64,000 nt of DNA, taken from positions 1 through 64,000 of the forward strand of contig JALHSP010000109.1 in NCBI GenBank assembly GCA_022865305.1, read 5' to 3'. Source of the stretch: Bacteroidales bacterium (GTDB taxonomy: Bacteria; Bacteroidota; Bacteroidia; Bacteroidales; VadinHA17). A model generated the notes under the pieces. The model was given only the letters and a program-made list of their open reading frames with translations, did not search any database and was not told the origin of the DNA. Shown in pieces: positions 28,986-37,964 of the stretch. The position numbers were made by a program, and so were the translations under genes. Within the stretch, counting starts at the first letter, position 1. The number at the start of each line of letters is the position of its first letter.

Positions 28986-29053
28986 ATTCCCCCTTTGAAG
29001 GGGGTGAGGGGGATGTCTTAACACCCCCCAGCCCCCCCTCAAGGGGGGAATCT
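28986..29053. repeat. Palindromic G/C-run intergenic element
   Basis: Two imperfect inverted arms of about 32 bases face each other: the left arm reads attccccctttgaaggggg, then tgagggggatgtc; the right arm is its near-complement ending in ccccccctcaaggggggaat. A related single arm occurs at 58850-58880 and a partial one near 37935-37956. Directly before it (28968-28984) is the word gttgcaggttacaggtt. It has the look of a non-coding mobile or folded-RNA repeat. It lies between the DUF1080 and DUF6340 genes. Confidence 0.7.
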
Positions 29054-29065
29054 ATTGCCTCCAGT

Positions 29066-30103
29066 TTATTGTTGCTGCTGTTCTTTTAAAATTTCCCTCT
29101 TCATTTTCCGGTTTTCCAGTATCCTGGCATATTTCAGAGCCAGTCTTGTTTTATAGTCTTCCCAGGCCTTCTGAGTCCATGATAATGCTTCATCAAGATT
29201 ACCATTTATCTCATTGATAATACCCATATTATAGCATGCTCTTCCGGCTATTTTCATGTTGGGATTATCCGTTTCCTTTTCCCATAGCTGACCCGCTTCA
29301 TCCCATTTGTCCATCTGAGCTTTCCTTTTAGCAATTTCAAAATTATCAGTACCCTTTACAAAATAATCACGCATCACACGCAACTGAAAAGGCAGGAGCC
29401 GGAGAGCATAACGGTGGCCTGCTTTATTACTCACTTCTTTAACCGCCTCTTTTCTACCAAGCAGCGCTGCGGCTGCCACTACCGGTGTGAGTCCACTCCC
29501 TGTGAAAACTACCGACTCTGCATAAATATATTCATCAGCTATTATCTGACCGGCCGGATCATAGATCCTCCAGCCTGTTTTTACAATTGTTTCCATATTA
29601 GCCTGAGTTTCGATTGCTCCAAGTATCGCTCCAAGGGCACCCTTCCTGTCAGCACTCCGTGTAGAATAACTGATCCTGGTATCAGTATCATACATTTCGA
29701 GTGAGAAAAGTGCATCTGTACCGGTCTCTGAGCATATCTTACTGACAATCTCCCAGGAAAGCGGAGCAGGGAAAACATTCAGTTTCGGAGTTCTGAAATC
29801 AATGTCGCTCAATAATTTAATTTCATCAAACCTGGAGTTACTAAGAAGCTCATCGGTCACTCCTCTAATGCTTTCCTTCGTCCCCTCTATGTCAAGTTCT
29901 TTACCTTCGAGCGATAAAGTTTTATCGATGACATCAAGGACTTTTGTTGCGTCGGATGGTGTAGTACGATTGATAATCCCGATCTTTTTAATATTCTGAG
30001 ACAATGTCACAGGAGCAGGTTCAACCACATTAAGGTAAAGCTGTTGTGTCTTGCAAGACATCAGTAAGCTTACAATTAATAATAGATAAATACTTTTTCT
30101 CAT
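29066..30103 (-). CDS. DUF6340-like lipoprotein
   Basis: The N terminus LLIVSLLMSC is a lipoprotein signal. The 345-residue product has the pattern PAPVTLSQNIKKIGIINRT near residue 30-48, RFDEIKLL, and TGTDALFSLEMYDTDT, which I associate with the DUF6340 family of Bacteroidota. The C-terminal 100 residues (KAQMDKWDEAGQLWEKE, ACYNMGIINEINGNLDEAL) look like TPR-type helices and end in a poly-Gln tail. The role is unknown. It lies 16 bases downstream of a DUF1080-like gene on the same strand. Confidence 0.65.
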   Translation of the reverse strand: MRKSIYLLLIVSLLMSCKTQQLYLNVVEPAPVTLSQNIKKIGIINRTTPSDATKVLDVIDKTLSLEGKELDIEGTKESIRGVTDELLSNSRFDEIKLLSDIDFRTPKLNVFPAPLSWEIVSKICSETGTDALFSLEMYDTDTRISYSTRSADRKGALGAILGAIETQANMETIVKTGWRIYDPAGQIIADEYIYAESVVFTGSGLTPVVAAAALLGRKEAVKEVSNKAGHRYALRLLPFQLRVMRDYFVKGTDNFEIAKRKAQMDKWDEAGQLWEKETDNPNMKIAGRACYNMGIINEINGNLDEALSWTQKAWEDYKTRLALKYARILENRKMKREILKEQQQQ

Positions 30104-30119
30104 AAAACATTTGTTTTTC

Positions 30120-30785
30120 TTAAATCCTTTCCACCCTTATGTTTTTAAGGGCTGCTGTCGTATTCCAGGAAGCTATGCCAAATGGTTTTGACAACTCGAC
30201 TTCCGGACGTATGGATAATGTTTTTTCTCCCTTTGCAAAATCTACAACTACAACATCATCAATAAGGGCTTTGATAGTATCACTCTTTACTAAGAGGCAA
30301 ATTCTGTACCAACGGTCCTTTTCAAACTCCATCAATTTTGTTGTCTCATTCTCGGAGGCATCCATGCCGTTGATACTGCTGAGTCCGACCACTGTGCCAC
30401 CCCAGCCTCCAACGATCAGAGTACAAGGGTTTTCCCCGACAGGGAAGGTCATTCCGCAGAAAAAATCATTACCTGATACACGTTTAGCCTCAAGAGTAAC
30501 TTTATAATTGACCTGAGGGAATTCTTTCTTCCATGTTATTCCTGTACAACCATCTCCCATAACGAGAATTATTTCACTTCCCGAAACATATACCGGTCCC
30601 TGAGGACCAAAGTTGGTAGTTTCCCATCCGTCAAGAGTCTCTCCGTCAAAAAGGTAAGTGCTGTCTTTTTCAGCAATAATCTGTTTTAGCTGATCCTGTG
30701 CCATTTTTTCTCTTTTGGGTCCTCCAGAACAATGACATAAAACTGTTGCAGCCAGGATCAGTATCGTCGATCTTACAGTTACCAT
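30120..30785 (-). CDS. DUF1080-like secreted laminin G-fold protein
   Basis: A 221-residue protein with an N-terminal lipoprotein-like signal (ILAATVLCHCSGG). The mature part is a concanavalin-like sandwich: YLFDGETLDGWETTNFG, EAKRVSGNDFFCGMTFPVG, WYRICLLVKSDTIKALID and a closing ALKNIRVERI. This is the DUF1080/LamG-like pattern, shorter than the companion DUF1080 gene at 27.8 kb. It sits two bases after rmuC on the same strand. A role in binding or cleaving glycans is possible but not shown. Confidence 0.7.
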   Translation of the reverse strand: MVTVRSTILILAATVLCHCSGGPKREKMAQDQLKQIIAEKDSTYLFDGETLDGWETTNFGPQGPVYVSGSEIILVMGDGCTGITWKKEFPQVNYKVTLEAKRVSGNDFFCGMTFPVGENPCTLIVGGWGGTVVGLSSINGMDASENETTKLMEFEKDRWYRICLLVKSDTIKALIDDVVVVDFAKGEKTLSIRPEVELSKPFGIASWNTTAALKNIRVERI

Positions 30786-30787
30786 AA

Positions 30788-32062
30788 TTAATCTTCAGAC
30801 TTCTTGATTTCTCTTAAAGGTTTGTCAATTTTTTCAAATTCCGGTAAAGCATCTTTAGCGTCAGTTGCTTTTAACTGCTCAAGTTTCCTGCCTGCAGGCA
30901 GGATCCTGCTCTCCCATGAGCCTATGGCATCATTGTAACTCTTCAGGGCTGACTTTAATCCTCCTCCCATCTTATCGAGATGACCGGCAAAAATATTTAC
31001 CCTGTTATAAAAATCAGTGGCTGCGTCCATTATCAGCAGGGCGTTTTCAGTTATGTTATGCTGTTGCCATGACATGGCAACTGATTTTAATATAACCATC
31101 AGGGTGGTGGGTGTAGCAAGAATTATTTTATTGTTCATGGCATCCTGAAGGAGGTTCTTATCGGTCAGTAATGCAGCATTGAATGCTGATTCAACCTCCA
31201 TATACAGAATCACGAAATCAGGTGCCGGCTGAAATTGCGACCAGTACTGCCTCTTGCTTAGTTTATAAATATGATCTCTAAGATCCTTCGAATGCTTTAT
31301 CAGCAGGTTATTACGATGAATCTCATCATCAGTTTCAAGGGCATCTAGGTATGCATCCATCGGGAGTTTAGAATCTACCACCACATGGCTGTTCCCCGGA
31401 AGGTTTATTACCATATCAGGCTTTAATGTCAGATCCTCTCCTTCTTTTACCACTTGTTCAACAAAATCACAATGAGCCAGCATACCTGAATATTCAACCA
31501 GGCGCCGCAGGCCTATCTCTCCCCACCTTCCTCTTACCCTTGGATTCCTCAATGCATTTACAAGGGCACCTGTTTCCTTCTGCAGAACAGCATGGGTTTT
31601 CTGAAGGGATGTAAGCATTTCTGTAACCTGTCCGAAAGTCTTTTCGGAACCTTTCTCAAGTTCCTCAATTCTTTTTTTATAGCTGTCGATCGACTCTTTT
31701 ACAGGTTTTAGCATCTCCTCAATTGCTGCTTTCCTCTGATCAAGATTCCCTTCCGATTCTTTTACCTTTGCCTCAAGCTGGGTTTTTGCAAGGTCAAGAA
31801 ATTGTCTGTTATTCTGCACAAGTGCATCAGATGCCGCTGATTTAAAAGTGTGGATCATTGCTTCTTTAACCTCATCAAGGTTTTTATTCTGGGCAACAAT
31901 TTTCTCCTGTAAAACACCATTCTGATTTTTAAGTTCATTTAATTCTTCCTGTTTATTGAATAACAATTCATTATAACGGCTGGTTAAAACAGACTTAACA
32001 ACCAGCCAGGTTATTATACCTGTAATTAAAATTGCTGGAATAATATAAACGACAATTTCCAT
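30788..32062 (-). CDS. rmuC: DNA recombination protein RmuC
   Basis: RmuC is a membrane-anchored putative nuclease-fold protein that limits rearrangement at inverted repeats. The ATG at 32062 places the membrane helix IVVYIIPAILITGIITWLVV at the very N terminus; the open frame otherwise begins at an upstream TTG. A long coiled coil follows (about 25-150), then the conserved domain with RVRGRWGEIGLRRLVEYSGM, VVDSKLPMDAYLDAL and FVILYMEVESAFNAAL. Length is normal. A perfect 16-base palindrome (30887-30902) falls in the codons for LPAGR without disturbing the frame. Confidence 0.93.
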   Translation of the reverse strand: MEIVVYIIPAILITGIITWLVVKSVLTSRYNELLFNKQEELNELKNQNGVLQEKIVAQNKNLDEVKEAMIHTFKSAASDALVQNNRQFLDLAKTQLEAKVKESEGNLDQRKAAIEEMLKPVKESIDSYKKRIEELEKGSEKTFGQVTEMLTSLQKTHAVLQKETGALVNALRNPRVRGRWGEIGLRRLVEYSGMLAHCDFVEQVVKEGEDLTLKPDMVINLPGNSHVVVDSKLPMDAYLDALETDDEIHRNNLLIKHSKDLRDHIYKLSKRQYWSQFQPAPDFVILYMEVESAFNAALLTDKNLLQDAMNNKIILATPTTLMVILKSVAMSWQQHNITENALLIMDAATDFYNRVNIFAGHLDKMGGGLKSALKSYNDAIGSWESRILPAGRKLEQLKATDAKDALPEFEKIDKPLREIKKSED

Positions 32063-32074
32063 CGGAAAGGGCAA

Positions 32075-32325
32075 AAATTAGATATTCATCAAATTTAAAA
32101 GTTTTAATGGTACATTACCGAATACATGATATTAATTGTTACCTGTCGAAATGATAAAAAGAGAATAAGAAATAATATCCAATTGCTTGTATTTGGAAAT
32201 AAGGGGATGTTTAAAATAATAAAGTGAACCGCAAAGCACACAAAGAATACTATGTTAAGTTCGCAAAGAATTGGATATCTTGATTTTAGCTTTGCGATCT
32301 TTGCGATTAAAATGATTTTCCCTTA
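32075..32325. other. Intergenic spacer with cgcaaag / ctttgcg words
   Basis: No gene is seen in this 251-base stretch. Its second half carries repeated words: accgcaaagcacacaaagaa at about 32228, ttcgcaaagaa, and then agctttgcgatctttgcga in the opposite sense, giving loose dyad symmetry at 32225-32312. Similar words are common between genes in Bacteroidota. The function is unknown. Confidence 0.45.
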
Positions 32326-34482
32326 TCAATAATGTATCGACGGTATCTTTGTGATTTCGGCTTTGTATGGTTTTTTCTCTCCTGTTCCCACTTTATATAT
32401 ACGTTCATTGGTGATTTTCATTGCTTCGGTGAGTTCCTGATAGGGAATATTGTTTAAAGTAACCACTCCAATATTATAGTTCTCACCATCAAAACGGCCA
32501 TAAAATGGCTGGTCCACCCACTGGAAATAGTGCATCCCTACAAGTTCCGGTCTGGCAAATCCCTGTTCAATATAATTCCTGTATGCAGCAGCTCTTTGTT
32601 CCTGGTTGAGAACGCCGGTTATTCCGGTTGCCGGAAGAGCCCGGTCGACGGCACCGTGATGAAACTCCCCTATCATCACCGGTTTCCCGCTTATCTTTGA
32701 TATTTCAGCGGTAGCAGGGGGATTGTATCCATACCCGTTAATTGAGAAGACATCGAACCTTTCACCGGCTTTATATAAAAGGTCGGAACTTATCCACGCA
32801 TAACGCATTCCCAGGTTAAGGTGATTCTTATCAATCTTAGATACCTCATCACAGGGGATATCAACATATCTCTTTACCATAATAGTTGAAAAAGCATAGA
32901 AATCGCTGTCAGCTCTGACTGACGGGTAATCTTTGAAGGTCATTTGCTTCAGAGACTCAAAATCTTTCAGATTTTGCGCCCATGCTTTATTTAATTGTTC
33001 AATATCACCGTTATATTTTTCATCAATCCAGTTTATGAACTCATTCTTTGTAACTGATGCCTGGTTTGTCCCGAACATCTCGTAAGCCAGGTTATGGTAT
33101 CCGAATGCCCATTGAGGTTCATTACGAAGGAAATAACCAACCAGGAATGGATCATCCTTATAATCATTTAGCTGCTTCGCAAATTCCTCCGAATTCTTAA
33201 GGTATTCTTCAGAAAAAACATCCGGGAAGTCGCGGTAAAGCTGGACCCTGGTAGTCGGGAAACGGTTTAACGGAAGCACATATGGTATCCTGTTTCCGCG
33301 CGCAAAAGCGATATCTGACCAGTTACCCACCGTATTTACCCTGAATTCCCTCATAAGTCCTGCAGTAACCAGGCTCCACTTTTCTTTCCAACTATCACCA
33401 AAAATCCGTATCAGGTTCGACCTGTAGAAATCCATGTTTTTTGCATTCCTGTTAAGTGAAAGAACATCGGAAAAATATGAATCATCCTCTCCCGGAAGCC
33501 ATTCAAACAGATCCTCAATCCCGTTTACCGGTCCTGAAGAAGTAAGTCTGATGCAATCAACACCTACACTAAGGAATGCATACCCTTCCGGATCGACAAG
33601 CCACCAGCGTTCTCCATCGTGCTGTGTTCTGAAAAATCCTGTTGCCTTAAATCTCTTTTCTCTCAATCCGCCATACCTGCTCCATTCTGAGGGGAAACTG
33701 TTTCCGGTGACCATTTTCTCAAGTTCCAGGTTTTGCCTGATCAGATCATCTTCATCCTTAATTTTACCGGACCAATCCTTGTCATTCCGCTGCCCGAAAA
33801 TGTCAATCACCGGTACTTCACACGGTTGATACGGTTCAGGTAGTGTATCAGTCAGACTGATTGAGCCAACTTCGAACTGCGGAATAAACCATGGCTCTGC
33901 AAATGGGCCGAACCTGAGAGCCACCTTTTTAATATCGATCGGATCAAGCCTGTCTCCGCTCATGGTGCCCTTAAGCTGCCTTGGCGAACGAGTTACAAAA
34001 AGGCTCTGGGCATCGAGGTAACTCAGTGGCAATACTACTTTAGTTTTAAGACGAGGCAGTACACCCATAAGGCATGAGAGCCACGGTGTTTCTTTTGTAT
34101 CTGTTGCTACCTCCCCGCTTTGAAGTATTACCTTCTCCGGGTTTGAACTTTCACTTTTTTTGTAAAATTCGATATTGATCACCCCGCTGTAATCCTCTGC
34201 ATCCCATATCTCAAAAACCAGATATTTTGCTTCAGTCCAGTTACCATTATCTCCTGTTTTCCAAATCGTTACGGTTGCATTTTCTGAAGAGGGCGTAACA
34301 TTCAGCACTAGCTGGTCAAATCCTTCTCCCTTTGAAACTGAAGAAATATCAGGATTCTGTTTTGCGATTTTTTTGAGGTTGAAAAACGTTTCTCCGCTTT
34401 CAGTTGATTCTTTGCATGCCGGAATTAATGATAAACTTACCAGCAGAAAGAAAAAGAATTGAATTTTTGTTGGGTTTTTCAT
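32326..34482 (-). CDS. Lipoprotein glycoside hydrolase of clan GH-A (GH50/agarase-like)
   Basis: The signal ends in SLSLIPAC (Cys 23), so the product is a lipoprotein. An N-terminal beta-sandwich carbohydrate-binding-like region (about 50-215) is followed by a TIM barrel starting with ERWWLVDPEGYAFLSVGVDC, a signature shared with GH50 agarases. The likely acid/base is Glu about 455 in GYFLRNEPQWAF and the likely nucleophile Glu about 606 in MIGEFHHGA. The 718-residue length fits. It acts on the cell surface or in the periplasm on a galactan- or agar-like bond, though the exact family is uncertain. Divergent from the Gfo/Idh gene at 34669. Confidence 0.75.
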   Translation of the reverse strand: MKNPTKIQFFFFLLVSLSLIPACKESTESGETFFNLKKIAKQNPDISSVSKGEGFDQLVLNVTPSSENATVTIWKTGDNGNWTEAKYLVFEIWDAEDYSGVINIEFYKKSESSNPEKVILQSGEVATDTKETPWLSCLMGVLPRLKTKVVLPLSYLDAQSLFVTRSPRQLKGTMSGDRLDPIDIKKVALRFGPFAEPWFIPQFEVGSISLTDTLPEPYQPCEVPVIDIFGQRNDKDWSGKIKDEDDLIRQNLELEKMVTGNSFPSEWSRYGGLREKRFKATGFFRTQHDGERWWLVDPEGYAFLSVGVDCIRLTSSGPVNGIEDLFEWLPGEDDSYFSDVLSLNRNAKNMDFYRSNLIRIFGDSWKEKWSLVTAGLMREFRVNTVGNWSDIAFARGNRIPYVLPLNRFPTTRVQLYRDFPDVFSEEYLKNSEEFAKQLNDYKDDPFLVGYFLRNEPQWAFGYHNLAYEMFGTNQASVTKNEFINWIDEKYNGDIEQLNKAWAQNLKDFESLKQMTFKDYPSVRADSDFYAFSTIMVKRYVDIPCDEVSKIDKNHLNLGMRYAWISSDLLYKAGERFDVFSINGYGYNPPATAEISKISGKPVMIGEFHHGAVDRALPATGITGVLNQEQRAAAYRNYIEQGFARPELVGMHYFQWVDQPFYGRFDGENYNIGVVTLNNIPYQELTEAMKITNERIYKVGTGEKKPYKAEITKIPSIHY

Positions 34483-34592
34483 TGCAAGGAGGTTTGAATG
34501 TGTCCAGTCTTCAGAATAATTATGAGCTAATTTAGCATTAAATAATTAATTCTTTCGAATCATTTTCCCGGCGATCCTCATTATATCATATA

Positions 34593-34600
34593 TAATTTTG
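34593..34600 (+). promoter_or_regulatory. Possible -7 element (TAnnTTTG) for the Gfo/Idh-isomerase-PPK2 run
   Basis: TAATTTTG matches the Bacteroidota -7 consensus and lies 69 bases before the start codon at 34669, in the only divergent intergenic region nearby. A clear -33 TTG at the right distance is missing, so the call is tentative. Confidence 0.3.
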
Positions 34601-34668
34601 TAAATTTGATTGACAGACTTCTTTATATTTCAAATTAACTTTTTTATCAATTAACCTATACAAAGAAA

Positions 34669-36177
34669 ATGGCAACTTCAAAAAAAATTAACCGTCGTGA
34701 ATTTCTGGGATCAGCTGCTGCCGGTTCCCTTGCACTAACAGTTGTTCCAAGAAGCGTACTTGGAGGACCAGGATTCGTTGCACCAAATGACAGACTGACG
34801 CTTGGATACATAGGCTGCGGAACACAGGGTCTCAGGGAGATGGCCACTCTTATCGCCAATCCTGCCCTGCAGATCGTCTCTGTATGTGATCCAAATAAAT
34901 TTACCACAGATTATGTGGACTGGTCACAGAATGATGTACGGAACGGTATAAGAAGAGCTCTCGGGGATGATTCATGGGGGGCGAATCTTACTGGGATTCC
35001 AGGTGGAAGGGATGTTGGACTGGAATTTGTTCAGAAATATTATGCAAAATCAAAAGATTCAGGCACATACAAGGGTTGCACTTCTTACTCTGATTTCCGC
35101 GAATTGCTTGAGAAAGAAAAAGATATTGACGCAATAAAGATCATGACTCCCGATCATCTTCATGCCACAGTTGCTATAGCATCCATGAAGAAAGGGAAGC
35201 ATGTTGTCACACATAAACCGATTGCCAACCGGATAAATGAATTCAGGGTAACAGCTGATACTGCAAAAAAGACAGGATGTATTACTCATCTCCTTGCCTG
35301 GAGTATAAAACCCGGTTATGATCTCGCAAAAAAATGGATCAAAGAAGGCCGGATAGGCAACCTGAAGGAGATTCATAACTGGTCGAACAGACCTGTATGG
35401 CCGCAGTGGCAATCAAATCCGACTGATACACCTCCTGTTCCGAAAGATTTCGACTGGGACCTATGGCTTGGCCCTGTTCCCAGCCGTCCATATCATCCAA
35501 TTTATACACATGCAGTTTTCCGCGGCTGGTATGATTTCGGTGGCGGAAGCATTGCCGATATGGGACACTACAGCCTCTTCCCTCTCTTCCTTGCTTTCGG
35601 AATAGATAAACCGGCAAGGAGTGCAGATGCGTACGGCACTACTACCTGTACACTTAAAAACAACGTGGCTGTCGGTGTAGTAAATGATGTGGCATTTCCA
35701 TTATCATGCATGATACGTTTCCAGTTTCCTGCCACAAAGGAATTCGAACCTTTTGACCTGTACTGGTATGATGGTGGAATGAAACCACTCACACCTGATG
35801 AACTTATTGCTGACGGAAAATCATTAACCAGGGAAGGTATGATGTTTGTTGGCGATAAAGGTAAAATACTGGCAGAATTCAGAGGTGAAAATCCCAGGCT
35901 TATACCCGAAAGCAGAATGGCCGGGATCATCACCGAACAACCAACAGAGTCAGGAATCTCCGGAAATGATGTCTGGATTAATGCATTCAGGAATAAAACC
36001 CAGTCGCCCGGCAGCTTCCTCTACGCCGGACCGGTTACTGAAACAATCCTTCTCGGAGCTGTCTCGTTACGTGCCCGAAAAAGAGTTGAGTATGACAGTG
36101 TCAATATGAAAATCACCAATGTTCCCGAAGCAGACAAGTTCCTGACAAGGGAATACCGCCAGGGATGGGAATTATAA
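34669..36177 (+). CDS. Tat-exported Gfo/Idh/MocA oxidoreductase (second copy)
   Basis: The start KINRREFLGSAAAGSLALTV is a twin-arginine signal. A Rossmann fold follows with LTLGYIGCGTQGLREM, DAIKIMTPDHLHATVAI and the catalytic-region motif THKPIANR, in which His replaces the more common Glu-Lys-Pro pattern. The C-terminal domain has FDWDLWLGPVPSRPYHP, GWYDFGGGSIADMGHY and YDSVNMKITNVPEAD. At 502 residues it matches the large secreted subgroup. It is followed 55 bases later by a Tat-exported isomerase-type gene, repeating the pairing seen at 18-20.5 kb but on a different branch of the family. Confidence 0.87.
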   Translation: MATSKKINRREFLGSAAAGSLALTVVPRSVLGGPGFVAPNDRLTLGYIGCGTQGLREMATLIANPALQIVSVCDPNKFTTDYVDWSQNDVRNGIRRALGDDSWGANLTGIPGGRDVGLEFVQKYYAKSKDSGTYKGCTSYSDFRELLEKEKDIDAIKIMTPDHLHATVAIASMKKGKHVVTHKPIANRINEFRVTADTAKKTGCITHLLAWSIKPGYDLAKKWIKEGRIGNLKEIHNWSNRPVWPQWQSNPTDTPPVPKDFDWDLWLGPVPSRPYHPIYTHAVFRGWYDFGGGSIADMGHYSLFPLFLAFGIDKPARSADAYGTTTCTLKNNVAVGVVNDVAFPLSCMIRFQFPATKEFEPFDLYWYDGGMKPLTPDELIADGKSLTREGMMFVGDKGKILAEFRGENPRLIPESRMAGIITEQPTESGISGNDVWINAFRNKTQSPGSFLYAGPVTETILLGAVSLRARKRVEYDSVNMKITNVPEADKFLTREYRQGWEL

Positions 36178-36232
36178 TATTCAAAATTGTTTTTGTCAAT
36201 AGCCAGATTTCAGTTTATCAATACGTAATCTT

Positions 36233-37102
36233 ATGACTAACATAACACGCAGGAATTTTATTGAAAAATCTATGGTAATGGGTGCAGCAGGCATTGCTGC
36301 ACCCTCACTGTTAAAAGCAACTGCAATGGAACCGACTCCAAAACCGATTAAAGATGATATATCCCTTGCTCAGTGGGCTCTTGTGGAAGAGGTTAATGCA
36401 GGCAAATGGAAAACTCTTGATTTTCCTAAAGTTGCAAAGACCGATTTCGGGCTCAATGGGATTGAATTCGTGAATACATTGTTTGAGGTCACGACTGAAG
36501 GATACCTCCGGCAACTCAAAAAAAATGCAGCAGACAATGGTGTAACAATGGTACTTATAATGGTTGACGACGAGGGAGATGGCTGCTCACCGACTAAAGA
36601 AGCACGCCGTCAGTTTGAGATAAACCACCGTAAATGGATCGATGCAGCAGCATATCTTGGATGTCATGCTATCCGGACTAATTGCCGTGGCACACAGGGT
36701 GTATCCAAAGAAGAGGCACTTAAATATGCCATAGAAACATACCAGATGATGATGGAATACGCAGTTCCTGCAAAGATAAGCGTACTTATCGAAAACCATG
36801 GTGGAGTCTCAAATGATGCTGACTGGATGGTTTCCCTTTTTAAAGAAGTTAATAATCTCTACTTCGGAAGTTATCCTGACTGGCGTCAGCCTTCCGATAA
36901 TTTCGATAATGTCAATTACCTGCTTAAGATGTTGCCTTATGCCGGGGGTATGTCGTACCGTAACCAGCCAAATGAAGAGCTGACAGCTAAAATGATCCGG
37001 CTTGCAAAAGACTCCGGGTACCGGGGCTGGTACGGAATCGAATCTTCAGGACGGGATGAGATTAAAAAAGGAATTGCGTTACTTAAAAAGTATCTATTCT
37101 GA
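36233..37102 (+). CDS. Tat-exported sugar isomerase/epimerase-type TIM barrel (second copy)
   Basis: ITRRNFIEKSMVMGAAGIAAP is a twin-arginine signal. The 289-residue product is an AP endonuclease 2-like barrel: DISLAQWALVEEV, FGLNGIEFVNTLF, GCHAIRTNCRG, the metal-site segment ISVLIENHGGVSNDADWM and GYRGWYGIESSGRDE at the C terminus. Glu and His ligands typical of metal-dependent isomerases are present. The signal and the preceding Gfo/Idh gene suggest that both act in the periplasm on the same sugar. It precedes ppk2 by 11 bases, which may simply be read-through. Confidence 0.83.
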   Translation: MTNITRRNFIEKSMVMGAAGIAAPSLLKATAMEPTPKPIKDDISLAQWALVEEVNAGKWKTLDFPKVAKTDFGLNGIEFVNTLFEVTTEGYLRQLKKNAADNGVTMVLIMVDDEGDGCSPTKEARRQFEINHRKWIDAAAYLGCHAIRTNCRGTQGVSKEEALKYAIETYQMMMEYAVPAKISVLIENHGGVSNDADWMVSLFKEVNNLYFGSYPDWRQPSDNFDNVNYLLKMLPYAGGMSYRNQPNEELTAKMIRLAKDSGYRGWYGIESSGRDEIKKGIALLKKYLF

Positions 37103-37113
37103 AACTTAAAATT

Positions 37114-37890
37114 ATGAAAATGAAAATAAAGCTTTCTGATCATCCAACATTTAATAAAGACTGGGACAAAGTAAAAACTCAGGAGAAAACAGAAAAGTTG
37201 CTGAAAAGGATTGGGGAACTTCAGCACAAAATGTTTGCCCAGAATAAATACAGCCTGCTGGTAATATTACAGGGAATGGACGCTTCCGGCAAGAATGGTG
37301 TTACAAAAGGTTTGCTGAAATATTGCAATCCCATCGGGATAAGCATCGACAGTTTTAAAAAACCGACTGAGGAGGAATATGCGCACGACTTTCTTTGGAG
37401 AGTTCATGAGGTTTGTCCCCGCAAAGGGCAGCTGCAGATCTTCATAAGGTCGCATTATGAAGATATTCTAGTTCCCACAATAGGGAAATATATCCCCGCC
37501 AAAATTATTGCACAACGTTACCAGCTGATCAATGAATTTGAAAAAATTATTGAGCATAATGATACCAAAGTCCTGAAATTCTTTTTAAACGTATCGAAGG
37601 AAGCACAAAAAAAGAGGCTCATGGAACGTATTGAATTAAAGGAAAAACACTGGAAGCATAAGGATGGAGACTGGGATACATGCGAAAAATTCGATGAATA
37701 CATGGCTGTTTATGAAAAGATTATAAATACCTGTAATGAAATTCCGTGGCATATCGCTCCGTCAGATACGAACTGGCAGAAATTATATTCCGTTGGAGGT
37801 GTCGTATTGAAAACGCTTGAGGAACTTGATCTGAAATGGCCTGAGCTGGTAACTGAGAAGTTTAAGCAGGAAATTAAGCCCGGGAAGTAA
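37114..37890 (+). CDS. ppk2: Polyphosphate kinase 2 family protein
   Basis: PPK2 enzymes transfer phosphate between polyphosphate and nucleotides. The 258-residue cytoplasmic product has the Walker A motif GMDASGKNGV (Lys about 60), the lid and Walker B region with FIRSHYEDILVP (Arg about 112), HWKHKDGDWDTCEKFDEY, and the end IPWHIAPSDTNWQKLY. These are the usual one-domain PPK2 features. Whether it makes ADP, ATP or GTP cannot be told. It is 11 bases after the isomerase-type gene; no functional link is obvious. Confidence 0.9.
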   Translation: MKMKIKLSDHPTFNKDWDKVKTQEKTEKLLKRIGELQHKMFAQNKYSLLVILQGMDASGKNGVTKGLLKYCNPIGISIDSFKKPTEEEYAHDFLWRVHEVCPRKGQLQIFIRSHYEDILVPTIGKYIPAKIIAQRYQLINEFEKIIEHNDTKVLKFFLNVSKEAQKKRLMERIELKEKHWKHKDGDWDTCEKFDEYMAVYEKIINTCNEIPWHIAPSDTNWQKLYSVGGVVLKTLEELDLKWPELVTEKFKQEIKPGK

Positions 37891-37902
37891 ATTAGTATTA
37901 AA

Positions 37903-37956
37903 TGTTCTCCCTTTGAATATTCTATCCCTGGCAAAGGTAGGGAGGGTCAGGGGGAT
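37903..37956. repeat. Degenerate copy of the G/C-run intergenic element
   Basis: Between ppk2 and the chimeric gene the sequence reads tctccctttgaat, then ggtagggagggtcagggggatgt. The second part matches the half-arm seen at 28.99 and 58.86 kb (ccagggggatgt), so this is probably a decayed member of the same family. Confidence 0.45.
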
Positions 37957-37964
37957 GTAATAAA

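Noticed and set aside
30887-30902. Perfect 16-base palindrome CCTGCCTGCAGGCAGG in rmuC
   Set aside because: It lies in normal codons for a conserved C-terminal segment without an insertion, so it is likely a chance or mild repeat match rather than an element.
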